A stretch of DNA of 64,000 nt, from assembly GCA_900318445.1 (NCBI GenBank), contig ONKO01000001.1:1-64000 (forward strand). Reading direction: 5' to 3'. The notes beneath the pieces were generated by a model that saw only the letters and a list, made by a program, of their open reading frames with translations, did no database searches and was not told the DNA's origin. Both the position numbers and the translations under genes were made by a program. This document shows positions 8,484 through 15,007 of the stretch, piece by piece (the stretch's first letter is position 1; every line of letters begins with the position of its first letter). Source of the stretch: an uncultured Bacteroidales bacterium (lineage in GTDB: Bacteria > Bacteroidota > Bacteroidia > Bacteroidales > UBA932).

Positions 8484-10476
8484 ACGCTTGTTCATAACCC
8501 TTCTGCTGGTCCTGTGCGTCCTTCCGGGCGCCCGGGCCGACGAGGGCATGTGGCTCATCCAGAACCTGAACCGGGCGCTGGAGAAGAACATGAAAGCGCG
8601 CGGCCTCAAGCTGGGAGCCCGGGAAATCTATAACGAGGAGGCGGGCGGCCTGACGGATGCCGTGGTGTCGCTGGGCTTTTACTGCACCGGCAGCATGATC
8701 TCTGACGAGGGGCTCATGATTACCAATCACCACTGCGCCTACTCCAACGTGGCTGCGCTGTCCACTCCGGAGCACAACTACCTGGAGGAGGGTTTCTGGG
8801 CCCGGTCGATGGCCGATGAAATCCCCATCAAGGGAGCGCCGGTCTACTTCCTCCGGAAGGTGCTGGACGTAACGGACGAGGTGCATGCGCTTCAGGCGCA
8901 GTTTCGGGCCGATGGCAAGCCCGCCGGCTTCCGCCGCCTGTCGTCGATCGTTGAAAAGAAGTATGCCGATGGCGACCGGATGGTTTCCCTCGCCAGTGTC
9001 TGGGGCGGAGACATGTACTATCTCTGCTTCTACGACGAGTACTCCGACGTGCGCCTTGTGAGTGCGCCGCCCGTGACGGTGGCTGCCTTCGGCGGAGACG
9101 AGGACAACTGGGAGTGGCCGCAGCACAAGGCCGATTTTGCCATTTACAGAGTCTACGACCATGATGGGAAGCCGCTGAAGCCGCGCCGCCGGCTTGCGAT
9201 AAGTGTTGACGGCTACACGAAGGGAGACTTCACCATGGTCATCGGCTATCCCGGCCGTACGGACCGGTATGCGCCCGCTGCCGAGATGAACGAGGACGTG
9301 AACGTAGTTTCCCCGGTAGAGATTCGCATGCGGGCGGGGCAGATGGCCATTATCCGCAAATGGATGGACCGGGATCCGGACATTCGCCGGAAATATGCCG
9401 ACCACTTCTTTAGCCTTACCAATGCGGCCGAGCTCCAGGAGGGGCAGTGGGCCAGCATGAAGCGCTTTGGCGTGATTGAGCGTCGGAGGGAGGAGGAGAA
9501 AGGCATGCAGTGGGCCCTTCTGGACAGCCTGGACCGGCTCTTTGACGAGTGCGCCCACATCGAGGCCCAGAAAGCATACTACCGGGAATGCCTGGTGAGG
9601 AGCATGACGCTGGGGCAGACGCTGATGCGCATGGGCGGTTTTGGCCGGGGCAATGTAGAACAGCAGCGGAAGCTCCTGGCGCAGGGTCTGGCCCAGACCG
9701 ACGCCCGGGTAGAGAAAGAGATGCTGGCTTTTTCCATTGAGGAGTTCCTCACGCATATGGACGAGGAATACTTGCGGCCGGTTCACCTGGAACTGCGGCA
9801 GCGCTTTGGGACCGACTACAAGGCTATGGCGCAGTGGGTGTGGGACCACTCCTGCGCGGCGGGCTTTGGAGAGATTCCCGAGGCCGATGTAGTGGCCCGG
9901 TATGAGGGGCCTATTGCCGACGACATGCTGTACCGGTATATCCGGGAGCTCAATGTGGTGGATCTGAACTCGAAGGAGGATCCCGCTACGCTCAATGAGC
10001 TCAGGCACCAGTATGCGCAGGTGCGTCACCGGTATCTTCACAGGAAGGGTGTGATGCAGTACCCCGACGCCAACTCCACCATGCGGCTTTCCTATGGCCA
10101 GGTGGGGCCCATGCGGCCCTGGGACGGTGTGTATACGCACTGGCAGAGCACGGCCCGCGGCCTGCGGGAGAAGTATGACCCCGCCAAGTACGACTTCTGC
10201 TATCCGACGAAGTGGAAATACCTGCTTCCTCCGCCGTACTTCCCGGTGAACTTCCTCACCGACAACGACATCACGGGCGGTAACTCCGGGTCTCCGGTTC
10301 TCAATGCGCGGGGCGAGCTCATCGGCCTGGCCTTTGACGGCAACAAGGAGTCCCTCGCCAGTAACTACGAGGCTGTGCCCGGGTATAACATGTGCGTTTG
10401 CGTGGACATCCGCTACGTGCTGTGGGTGATTCAGTACCTGGGACGGCAGGAGTACGTGCTGAAGGAGATCAGCTAA
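8476..10476 (+). CDS. S46-family dipeptidyl-peptidase (DPP7/DPP11 type)
   Basis: About 666 residues from the ATG at 8476, which yields a signal peptide (MTKRLFITLLLVLCVLPGARA). Chymotrypsin-like catalytic motifs of family S46 are visible: TNHHCAY (His about 85), HKADFAIYRVYDHDG (Asp) and TGGNSGSP (Ser604). These exopeptidases remove dipeptides from periplasmic oligopeptides and feed amino-acid catabolism in asaccharolytic Bacteroidota. In DPP11 an Arg 18 residues after the catalytic Ser reads acidic P1 residues; DPP7 has Gly there. Here that place is Gly622 (LAFDGN), so I favour DPP7-like preference for hydrophobic P1. That alignment is from memory and should be checked. The gene is the last of the receptor operon and its start overlaps the FISUMP gene. 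Confidence 0.92.
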   Translation: MTKRLFITLLLVLCVLPGARADEGMWLIQNLNRALEKNMKARGLKLGAREIYNEEAGGLTDAVVSLGFYCTGSMISDEGLMITNHHCAYSNVAALSTPEHNYLEEGFWARSMADEIPIKGAPVYFLRKVLDVTDEVHALQAQFRADGKPAGFRRLSSIVEKKYADGDRMVSLASVWGGDMYYLCFYDEYSDVRLVSAPPVTVAAFGGDEDNWEWPQHKADFAIYRVYDHDGKPLKPRRRLAISVDGYTKGDFTMVIGYPGRTDRYAPAAEMNEDVNVVSPVEIRMRAGQMAIIRKWMDRDPDIRRKYADHFFSLTNAAELQEGQWASMKRFGVIERRREEEKGMQWALLDSLDRLFDECAHIEAQKAYYRECLVRSMTLGQTLMRMGGFGRGNVEQQRKLLAQGLAQTDARVEKEMLAFSIEEFLTHMDEEYLRPVHLELRQRFGTDYKAMAQWVWDHSCAAGFGEIPEADVVARYEGPIADDMLYRYIRELNVVDLNSKEDPATLNELRHQYAQVRHRYLHRKGVMQYPDANSTMRLSYGQVGPMRPWDGVYTHWQSTARGLREKYDPAKYDFCYPTKWKYLLPPPYFPVNFLTDNDITGGNSGSPVLNARGELIGLAFDGNKESLASNYEAVPGYNMCVCVDIRYVLWVIQYLGRQEYVLKEIS

Positions 10477-10489
10477 GGACTGGGCGGAT

Positions 10490-10629
10490 GGCGCAGGTTC
10501 AGGAGTGAGCGGCGCAGGTTCAGCTACGGATGGCGCAGGTTCCGTTTTACCACCAGGACCTGCGCCATCAGAATGGTGTAGAAGGCCGATTGGCGGCGCA
10601 GGTTCCGCCCCTGTTTTGGAACCTGCGCC
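10490..10629. repeat. Hairpin array A: GGCGCAGGTTC direct copies and two hairpins
   Basis: Four direct copies of GGCGCAGGTTC start at 10490, 10511, 10532 and 10595. The last two pair with inverted copies at 10556-10568 and 10618-10629. This gives two hairpins of about 12 bp with 11-12 nt loops and a 65 nt period. There is no coding potential and no T-tract. The array starts just after the S46 stop codon and might also shield the end of that transcript. Confidence 0.8.
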
Positions 10630-10648
10630 ACTTGGGTATCATAATTTA

Positions 10649-10686
10649 GGTATAATTGACATGTCTGGTTGGTGACGGCCGCTGCC
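10649..10686. repeat. Block shared with 23019-23077
   Basis: GGTATAATTGACA, a variable 4-nt gap, then TGGTTGGTGA and CGGCCGCTGCC. The same series occurs at 23019-23077, where a short insertion separates TGGTTGGTGA from CGGCTGCCGCC. Both copies lie next to hairpin arrays, so the block is probably part of the same mobile or repeated unit. Confidence 0.65.
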
Positions 10687-10753
10687 AGAAGGGCTTTTTG
10701 CGAGGTTCGTCGAAGCGGCGGTTTGTGGCGCTTAAATGGTTGAATACTAAACG

Positions 10754-10802
10754 ATTAGAGTAACTGACGGGTGTGCTATTCATACCCGTCAGTTACTCTA
10801 AT
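10754..10802. repeat. Perfect 19-bp inverted repeat with 11-nt loop
   Basis: ATTAGAGTAACTGACGGGT at 10754-10772 pairs without mismatch with 10784-10802. No poly-T follows, so it is not a standard intrinsic terminator. It lies in a gene-free stretch (10477-11103) made almost wholly of repeats. Confidence 0.85.
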
Positions 10803-10837
10803 GCGCTGATTGTCAGTGTGATAAGCGCCACGGCTAC

Positions 10838-10936
10838 CGATGTACGTACATCGAAACCGCACTGGAATGCCGTATTTTTGTACGTACATCGGAGAAAGTG
10901 CCTGTTCCTAGCCGTTTGCACAGATGCACGTACATC
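10838..10936. repeat. Three copies of a GATGTACGTACATC palindrome
   Basis: A perfect 16-bp palindrome CGATGTACGTACATCG (10838-10853) is followed by degenerate copies TTTGTACGTACATC (10877-10890) and GATGCACGTACATC (10923-10936). Spacing is 38 and 46 nt. They may be protein-binding sites or members of the hairpin-array family around them. Confidence 0.7.
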
Positions 10937-10965
10937 AGCTGGCTGGGGAGTTACAAAAGTGCTCA

Positions 10966-11059
10966 CACTGCGGGTAACTTGACAAATAAAGTCCGGTTAC
11001 CCGCAAAAAAGGCCGTTTTTGACGGTAACTTGACCAAAAATGTCAAGTTACCCGCAGTG
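10966..11059. repeat. Hairpin array C: nested GCGGGTAACTTGAC inverted repeats
   Basis: The outer arms CACTGCGGGTAACTTGAC (10966-10983) and 11042-11059 are a perfect 18-bp inverted repeat. Inside lie an inverted copy (10991-11004, two or three changes) and a forward copy (11024-11034). The array can fold either as two adjacent hairpins or as one long cruciform. It is non-coding. Confidence 0.85.
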
Positions 11060-11103
11060 GGCTTACTATGGGATCAGCACCTGAATCTTATTTACATCTA
11101 CCA

Positions 11104-11415
11104 TCAGCGCCCGTTCTTTCTGTTATGGTTCTTATTGATGGATTCCAACTCTTGGGAAGTAGAGTACTTAGTATGGTCCAGGAGAGCGGCCATCTCGTCA
11201 AAATATTCGAATAAGGTGGCTATCCGACAAAAGGACTCCAGGGATATTTTTCCGGTCCTCTCAAAACGTTCGATGGTGGGAGCAGGAATACCGGTCAAGT
11301 CTGAGAGCGTTCTTCTGCTGTATCCCTTCTCCAGCCTGCGGGCCTTGCAGTTGGCCGCCAGCCGGTCTAGCAGAATCTGCGGATTTCTGGAGTAATTATC
11401 TAGCCGATATTCCAT
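11104..11415 (-). CDS. XRE/HipB-like helix-turn-helix regulator (orphan)
   Basis: A 103-residue protein with a Cro/C1-type helix-turn-helix (about residues 15-75; LAANCKARRLEKGYSRRTLSDLTGIPAPTIERFERTGKISLESFCRIATLFEYFDEM) and a basic tail (NKNHNRKNGR). In Bacteroidota this kind of gene often precedes a HipA-like kinase as its antitoxin and repressor. No hipA follows here: downstream on the minus strand there are only hairpin arrays. It is therefore an orphan, possibly left after loss of its partner. A palindrome in its leader (11445-11459) and a half-site over its start codon suggest autorepression. Confidence 0.8.
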   Translation of the reverse strand: MEYRLDNYSRNPQILLDRLAANCKARRLEKGYSRRTLSDLTGIPAPTIERFERTGKISLESFCRIATLFEYFDEMAALLDHTKYSTSQELESINKNHNRKNGR

Positions 11416-11462
11416 ACTATAATTATATAAAATAACATATCACGGTATGTTTTTCATACTAT
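11413..11462 (-). promoter_or_regulatory. Candidate operator for the XRE regulator
   Basis: GTATG-N5-CATAC at 11445-11459 is a perfect 15-bp dyad. The half-site CATACTAT occurs at 11413-11420, covering the start codon, and again at 11455-11462. The AT-rich region between them likely holds the promoter. The arrangement fits autoregulation by the adjacent helix-turn-helix protein, as inferred from position only. Confidence 0.45.
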
Positions 11463-11533
11463 GATATGCAGATATAGCCATAATCAACAAGAATTGCAAA
11501 AAGGAAATTCAATAACTTGTTGTAGGTTTTATT

Positions 11534-11562
11534 ACACAACCTTGTGTTACACAACCTTGTGT
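11534..11562. repeat. Two tandem ACACAA-CC-TTGTGT dyads
   Basis: ACACAACCTTGTGT occurs at 11534-11547 and 11549-11562, a 15-bp period, bounded by ATT and AAT. Each copy is a dyad with a two-base centre. It lies 50 nt upstream of the rhuM remnant and could be an operator or iteron-like pair. Confidence 0.65.
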
Positions 11563-11610
11563 AATTGCAAAGTAATTGCCGGAATAGCCCGGCGTTGATT
11601 GAAGAACAGC

Positions 11611-11773
11611 ATGGCAAGAAAGAAGAATATCGAACAGCAAACCGGCGCAAAAAATGCGACAGTTGCAAGTACAGCCCTCTGTTGAGGTGGGAGAAGTGGC
11701 TATATATAACCCCGACGATACTATTCGTCTAGAGGTTCGATTGGAACAGGAAACAGTATGGTTGGACCATTAA
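11611..11773 (+). pseudogene. RhuM-family protein remnant, frameshifted and cut off at the att site
   Basis: From ATG 11611 the reading starts MARKKNIEQQTGAKN and stops at once. One frame over, from 11654, it reads VEVGEVAIYNPDDTIRLEVR then LEQETVWLDH, which matches the RhuM N-terminal pattern (IxIYNPDxxIxLEVRLExETVWLTQ). Homology ends at WL, where the 86-bp att copy begins (11770). The remnant is therefore both frameshifted and truncated by the island boundary. RhuM proteins are Fic/DOC-linked or virulence-associated proteins of unclear role. Confidence 0.65.
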
Positions 11774-11855
11774 AACCAAAACGTATCATAATTTATACGA
11801 AAATGCCTCCTACAAAACTGTAGAAGGCATTTTGCGGAGGGGACGAGATTCGAAC
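11770..11855. repeat. attL: Left attachment repeat: tRNA-Ser 3' end plus terminator
   Basis: This stretch matches 26071-26159 along its whole length with a few indels and substitutions. It covers the last part of tRNA-Ser on the minus strand (revcomp GTTCGAATCTCGTCCCCTCC at 11836-11855) and the GCCTTCTACAG hairpin downstream. The encoded CCA of the intact tRNA is CAA here. Homology stops abruptly at 11855/26159 and at 11770/26071. This is the displaced copy expected after integration by a tyrosine recombinase. Confidence 0.85.
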
Positions 11856-12218
11856 GGAGGTAATATGCGGTTACAATTTTGGTCTAAACTCCCAGGCGGC
11901 GCTGCACTCCCGGTCGTTTCCAACCAAAAGATGAATGACGCACTGAAGGTGCTGTTCAAGATGGCCGGACTGGATAAGCCAACCACCAAAACCTATTTCA
12001 TCGGGAATGAACGACACGATGTTACGCTTCCGCTTTACGAAAGGATATCAACCCATGTCGGGCGCAAGACGTTCGTGGTTACAGGCCTTTCCAGCGGACT
12101 TAGTCCATACACCATCACCCAGTGGACCGGGCACTCTTCCCTCAAGGCCATGAAACCCTACATGGCCCTTGCCGACAAGGTCAAAAAAGAGTCCATGAAA
12201 AAGTTTGATGAGGTGTAG
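11856..12218 (+). pseudogene. int: Tyrosine recombinase (integrase), C-terminal fragment
   Basis: The frame encodes LPVVSNQKMNDALKVLFKMA, then HVGRKTFVVTGLSSGLS, ITQWTGHSSLKAMKPYM and a basic end. These are the catalytic H-x-x-R, (H/W)-G-H and Tyr boxes of Bacteroidetes conjugative-element integrases. The N-terminal SAM-like and core-binding domains are missing; the coding trace begins right after the att repeat. An integrase next to its att site is standard for integrated elements, so this is probably the one that built the island. It cannot be active on its own. Confidence 0.85.
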
Positions 12219-12289
12219 GCGGAATGGATTCCTTTGATTATCTTTGAATGGCAGGAGTAGCCTTGTCCACTCCCGCTGTTATTAAGTCA

Positions 12290-12304
12290 GTCGCAATTTG
12301 CGAC
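12290..12304. repeat. GTCGCAATTTGCGAC palindrome, upstream copy
   Basis: A near-perfect 15-bp palindrome followed by CAC. A sister copy (GTCGCAAATTGCGAC, 12404-12418) lies inside the ORF6N gene, also followed by CAC. The pair is 114 bp apart. It could be an autoregulatory site of the ORF6N protein. Confidence 0.55.
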
Positions 12305-12343
12305 CACATGCTGAAAATCATATGGTTACAAAGGCCGTGATTA

Positions 12344-13270
12344 ATGCGGCTCGTTTTGAAGAGGAGAATATATGGCAAAGAAAAAACAGAAGGTGTCGAG
12401 CTGGTCGCAAATTGCGACCACCTAGAGGTTCCGGCGGAGAGCAGAATTATAACGCTTAGGGGTATTCAAGTTATCCTTGACAGAGACTTGGCCGAGTTGT
12501 ATCACGTTACCACTAAGCGACTTAACGAGCAAGTTCGACGTAATATCAAGCGCTTCAAGTCATCCTATAGGTTTCAGCTGACAGCTGAAGAGACTGCTGA
12601 AGTTATCGCAAATTGCAATCGCCTTCAGCCACTACGTTTTTCCCCAACAGCCCCCTATGCTTTTACGGAACAAGGTGTGGCGATGTTATCCGCAGTCCTT
12701 CATTCTGATGAGGCAATTGAAATAAGCACCAAAATCATGGATGCCTTTGTCGCTATGCGGCATTTCCTTCTTTCCAATGCGCAGCTGTTTCAGAGGATGG
12801 ACAGGATCGAGTACAAACTTTTGGAAAACGACCAAAAATTTGATCAAGTATTTGCTAAGTTGGAGGAGAAATCCCTCAAACAAGAACAAGGTCTTTTCTT
12901 TGATGGTCAGATTTTCGACGCATACGACTTCATTTGTGCTCTCATCAAATCAGCCACATTCAGAATCATTCTCATAGACAACTATGTGGATGAGAGTGTC
13001 CTCACAATGCTGGATAAGCGTCATGCCGGAGTGAGCGCATCCATCTTTACCCAGAAAATATCCCAGCAACTTTCCTTGGATATGGCCAAGCACGATGCGC
13101 AGTATCCGCCCATTCCGGTACAGGTATTCAACAAGTCGCACGACCGATTCCTTATCATCGACAATCGGGTATATCATGTCGGGGCGTCCATCAAGGATTT
13201 GGGCAAGAAGTGGTTCGCCATTCTTGAAATGAAGGATCAGGACCCGGACGATTTGATTTCCAGGCTTTAG
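12344..13270 (+). CDS. ORF6N-domain protein with C-terminal PLD-like region
   Basis: A 308-residue protein. An ORF6N DNA-binding domain spans about residues 33-135 (RIITLRGIQVILDRDLAELYHVTTKRLNEQVRRNIKRF, then PYAFTEQGVAMLSAVL). A short coiled coil follows (about 145-180), then a C-terminal domain with a phospholipase-D-like HDRFLIIDNRVYHVGASIKDLG block (H-x-K-like with Arg in place of Lys). ORF6N proteins are common on phages and islands and probably act as regulators. The palindrome GTCGCAAATTGCGAC is translated as part of VANCDHL, a peptide that recurs as IANCNRL at about residue 88. A good AGGAG site lies before an ATG at 12372 in another frame that stops after 17 codons, so the true start is uncertain. 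Confidence 0.82.
   Translation: MRLVLKRRIYGKEKTEGVELVANCDHLEVPAESRIITLRGIQVILDRDLAELYHVTTKRLNEQVRRNIKRFKSSYRFQLTAEETAEVIANCNRLQPLRFSPTAPYAFTEQGVAMLSAVLHSDEAIEISTKIMDAFVAMRHFLLSNAQLFQRMDRIEYKLLENDQKFDQVFAKLEEKSLKQEQGLFFDGQIFDAYDFICALIKSATFRIILIDNYVDESVLTMLDKRHAGVSASIFTQKISQQLSLDMAKHDAQYPPIPVQVFNKSHDRFLIIDNRVYHVGASIKDLGKKWFAILEMKDQDPDDLISRL
12404..12418. repeat. GTCGCAAATTGCGAC palindrome, intragenic copy
   Basis: A perfect 15-bp dyad apart from its centre, lying in codons for ANCDHL of the ORF6N gene. It matches the copy at 12290-12304. Confidence 0.6.
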
Positions 13271-14998
13271 CTAGGGACAGTCGTAAATTGTTGAAAACTT
13301 TATAACAAATTGATTGATAAATTGTTAGAAATTTTGTATCTTTGATATAGTGAAAAAGAATTCCTCCGAACACCGTAGGAAAGTGAATTTCGGAGGAATC
13401 GATAGTGAAAGTTTGTATGCCAAAGGTACGAAAATTTACTGAGATTACACCAAATCTCCCATTCTCGGAGTTCAATTTTTATGAACTGTACCGGGAAACG
13501 TTTGAGCACAGTGAACTGGGCAGGATGAAGAAGCTCCTCCCTCTGCATGAGATGGCAGAGAGTCTCGGGCTGGTGAACAAGAGCATGATGCCCAAGCGTG
13601 GACGGAAGTCCTACTTCACCCCTGAGGGGAAAGTGGCGCTGATGTTCCTGAAGATGAAGACGCAGATGAGTTTCCCGAAGTTGATGGAGGAGTTGAACGG
13701 GAACATTCACTACCAGATGTTCTGTGACATCCTGATTGATCCGACGCATCCACTGACGAACTACAAGTTGTTGGATGACATTGCCGCAGAACTGGCCGGA
13801 AGCCTGAAGATCCAGGAACTGCAGAACCTGCTGGCAGAGGCGTGGAAGCCTTACATGAAGAATCTGGACACGATGTTTACGGATGCGACGTGCTATGAGA
13901 GCGAGATGCGCTATCCGACCGACCAGAAACTGCTGTGGAAGTGCGTGGAGAAAGGATATGAGCTGATGTGCGAGGCAAGTCAGAGGGTGGGAATCCACCG
14001 CCCGAGGACAAAGTACCTGGATGTTGCGAAGGCCAACCTGACGTACCGCAAGCAGCGGAAGCACACGAAGAGCCAGACGAGGAAGATAACGCGTCGGCTG
14101 TTGGACCTGCTGGGAAAGATACTGAGGGAGACGCGGAAGATGGAACGTGAGCATGAAGGAGTTAAGCTTTTCACAGATAGAGAGAAACAGACGTTTGACA
14201 TCATCACGAAGGTGTACCGCCAGCAGTACAACCACTTCCGGAGCGGTGATGTCCGCGAGAGCATCCCGGACAGGATAGTGAGCGTGAACAAGCCGTATGT
14301 GAGACCTATCGTGAGGGGCAAGGAAGTGAAAAGCGTTGAGTTTGGAGCCAAGTGCAACAACATCCTGGTGGATGGGATATCGTTCATTGAGAAGTTGTCT
14401 TTCAACGCCTTCAACGAAGGGACAAGACTTGCCCACTGCATCAAGATGCATAAGCGCCTGTTTGGGGTGGATGCGAAAAAGATAGGTGGAGATACGAGCT
14501 ATGCCGGCAATGCGAACCGGGACCTCTGCTCGAAGAACGGCATCCAGACCTCCTTTGTCCAGAAGGGGAAGCGTGCGAAGGAGCAACGAGAGAAAGACTT
14601 TGTGAGACAGGAACTTGCGCGGGTTCGTGCCACGGCGATGGAGGGATCATTCGGCACGCAGAAGGAGCATTACTCCTTACGCCGGGTCAAAGCCAGAAAG
14701 AAGGAGACGGAAATCCTGTACATCTTCTTCGGCATCCACACGGCGAACGCGGTGCTGCTGGCGGAGAGGCTGATGGAGCAACAGTTGGCGGAAGCCGCAT
14801 AGTTGGGAAGCCCAGACGGTTCCGAAACGGAGTCCTCGAAAGAGAACTCCCGGATGACGGTAGAAAAACAACGCGAAATCCGGGCGATGAAGCCCGGACC
14901 AAGCGCAAGAATGATATAAAACGACGAGTTTGATGCGTCAGCAACAAGGGATGGCTTCCGCTCAACTCAAATTGAAAACATTAAACGACAATCCCTAG
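13271..14998 (+). mobile_element. Insertion sequence, copy 1 (IS1182/IS5-like)
   Basis: A 1.73-kb element. Left end CTAGGGACAGTCGT and right end (revcomp) CTAGGGATTGTCGT form terminal inverted repeats. The second copy at 24325-26050 has the same ends. CTAG at both tips could be part of the repeats or a 4-bp target duplication; the two cannot be told apart here. A TATCTTTG promoter box lies at 13337-13344, inside the left end. It carries one transposase gene and about 200 bp of conserved non-coding tail. Confidence 0.9.
13417..14802 (+). CDS. DDE transposase of IS copy 1
   Basis: A 461-residue transposase. The N-terminal part (LPFSEFNFYELY, GRKSYFTPEGKVALMFLKMK) matches the helical start of IS1182/IS5-type enzymes. 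Acidic catalytic candidates are in TDATCYESEMRYPTDQ (about residues 152-167), GDTSYAGNANRDLC (about 357) and RATAMEGSFGTQKEHYSL (about 412), giving a D-D-E order. A central basic region may bind DNA. The start at 13417 corresponds to the start of copy 2. It is intact and so could be active. The encoded protein is roughly 88-90% identical by eye to copy 2. Confidence 0.88.
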   Translation: MPKVRKFTEITPNLPFSEFNFYELYRETFEHSELGRMKKLLPLHEMAESLGLVNKSMMPKRGRKSYFTPEGKVALMFLKMKTQMSFPKLMEELNGNIHYQMFCDILIDPTHPLTNYKLLDDIAAELAGSLKIQELQNLLAEAWKPYMKNLDTMFTDATCYESEMRYPTDQKLLWKCVEKGYELMCEASQRVGIHRPRTKYLDVAKANLTYRKQRKHTKSQTRKITRRLLDLLGKILRETRKMEREHEGVKLFTDREKQTFDIITKVYRQQYNHFRSGDVRESIPDRIVSVNKPYVRPIVRGKEVKSVEFGAKCNNILVDGISFIEKLSFNAFNEGTRLAHCIKMHKRLFGVDAKKIGGDTSYAGNANRDLCSKNGIQTSFVQKGKRAKEQREKDFVRQELARVRATAMEGSFGTQKEHYSLRRVKARKKETEILYIFFGIHTANAVLLAERLMEQQLAEAA

Positions 14999-15007
14999 AT
15001 TACCCCA

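Noticed and set aside
8476..10476. Naming the peptidase dpp7 outright
   Set aside because: The Gly at the P1-reading position supports DPP7 over DPP11, but it rests on one remembered alignment position.
10490..10629. Possible CRISPR array
   Set aside because: The copies are short, unevenly spaced (21, 21, 63 bp), and two are in inverted pairs; no cas genes are near.
10754..10802. Intrinsic terminator of the S46 operon
   Set aside because: The stem is strong but no T-tract follows on either strand and it is 280 nt from the stop codon. It is listed as a repeat instead.
11459..11668. A 69-codon minus-strand frame
   Set aside because: It crosses the tandem dyads and the rhuM remnant; no recognisable protein, no start signal.
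12372..12425. A 17-codon frame MAKKKQKVSSWSQIATT with a good AGGAG site
   Set aside because: Possibly the original start of the ORF6N gene after a frameshift, but it stops at once. I kept the in-frame ATG at 12344 and noted the doubt.
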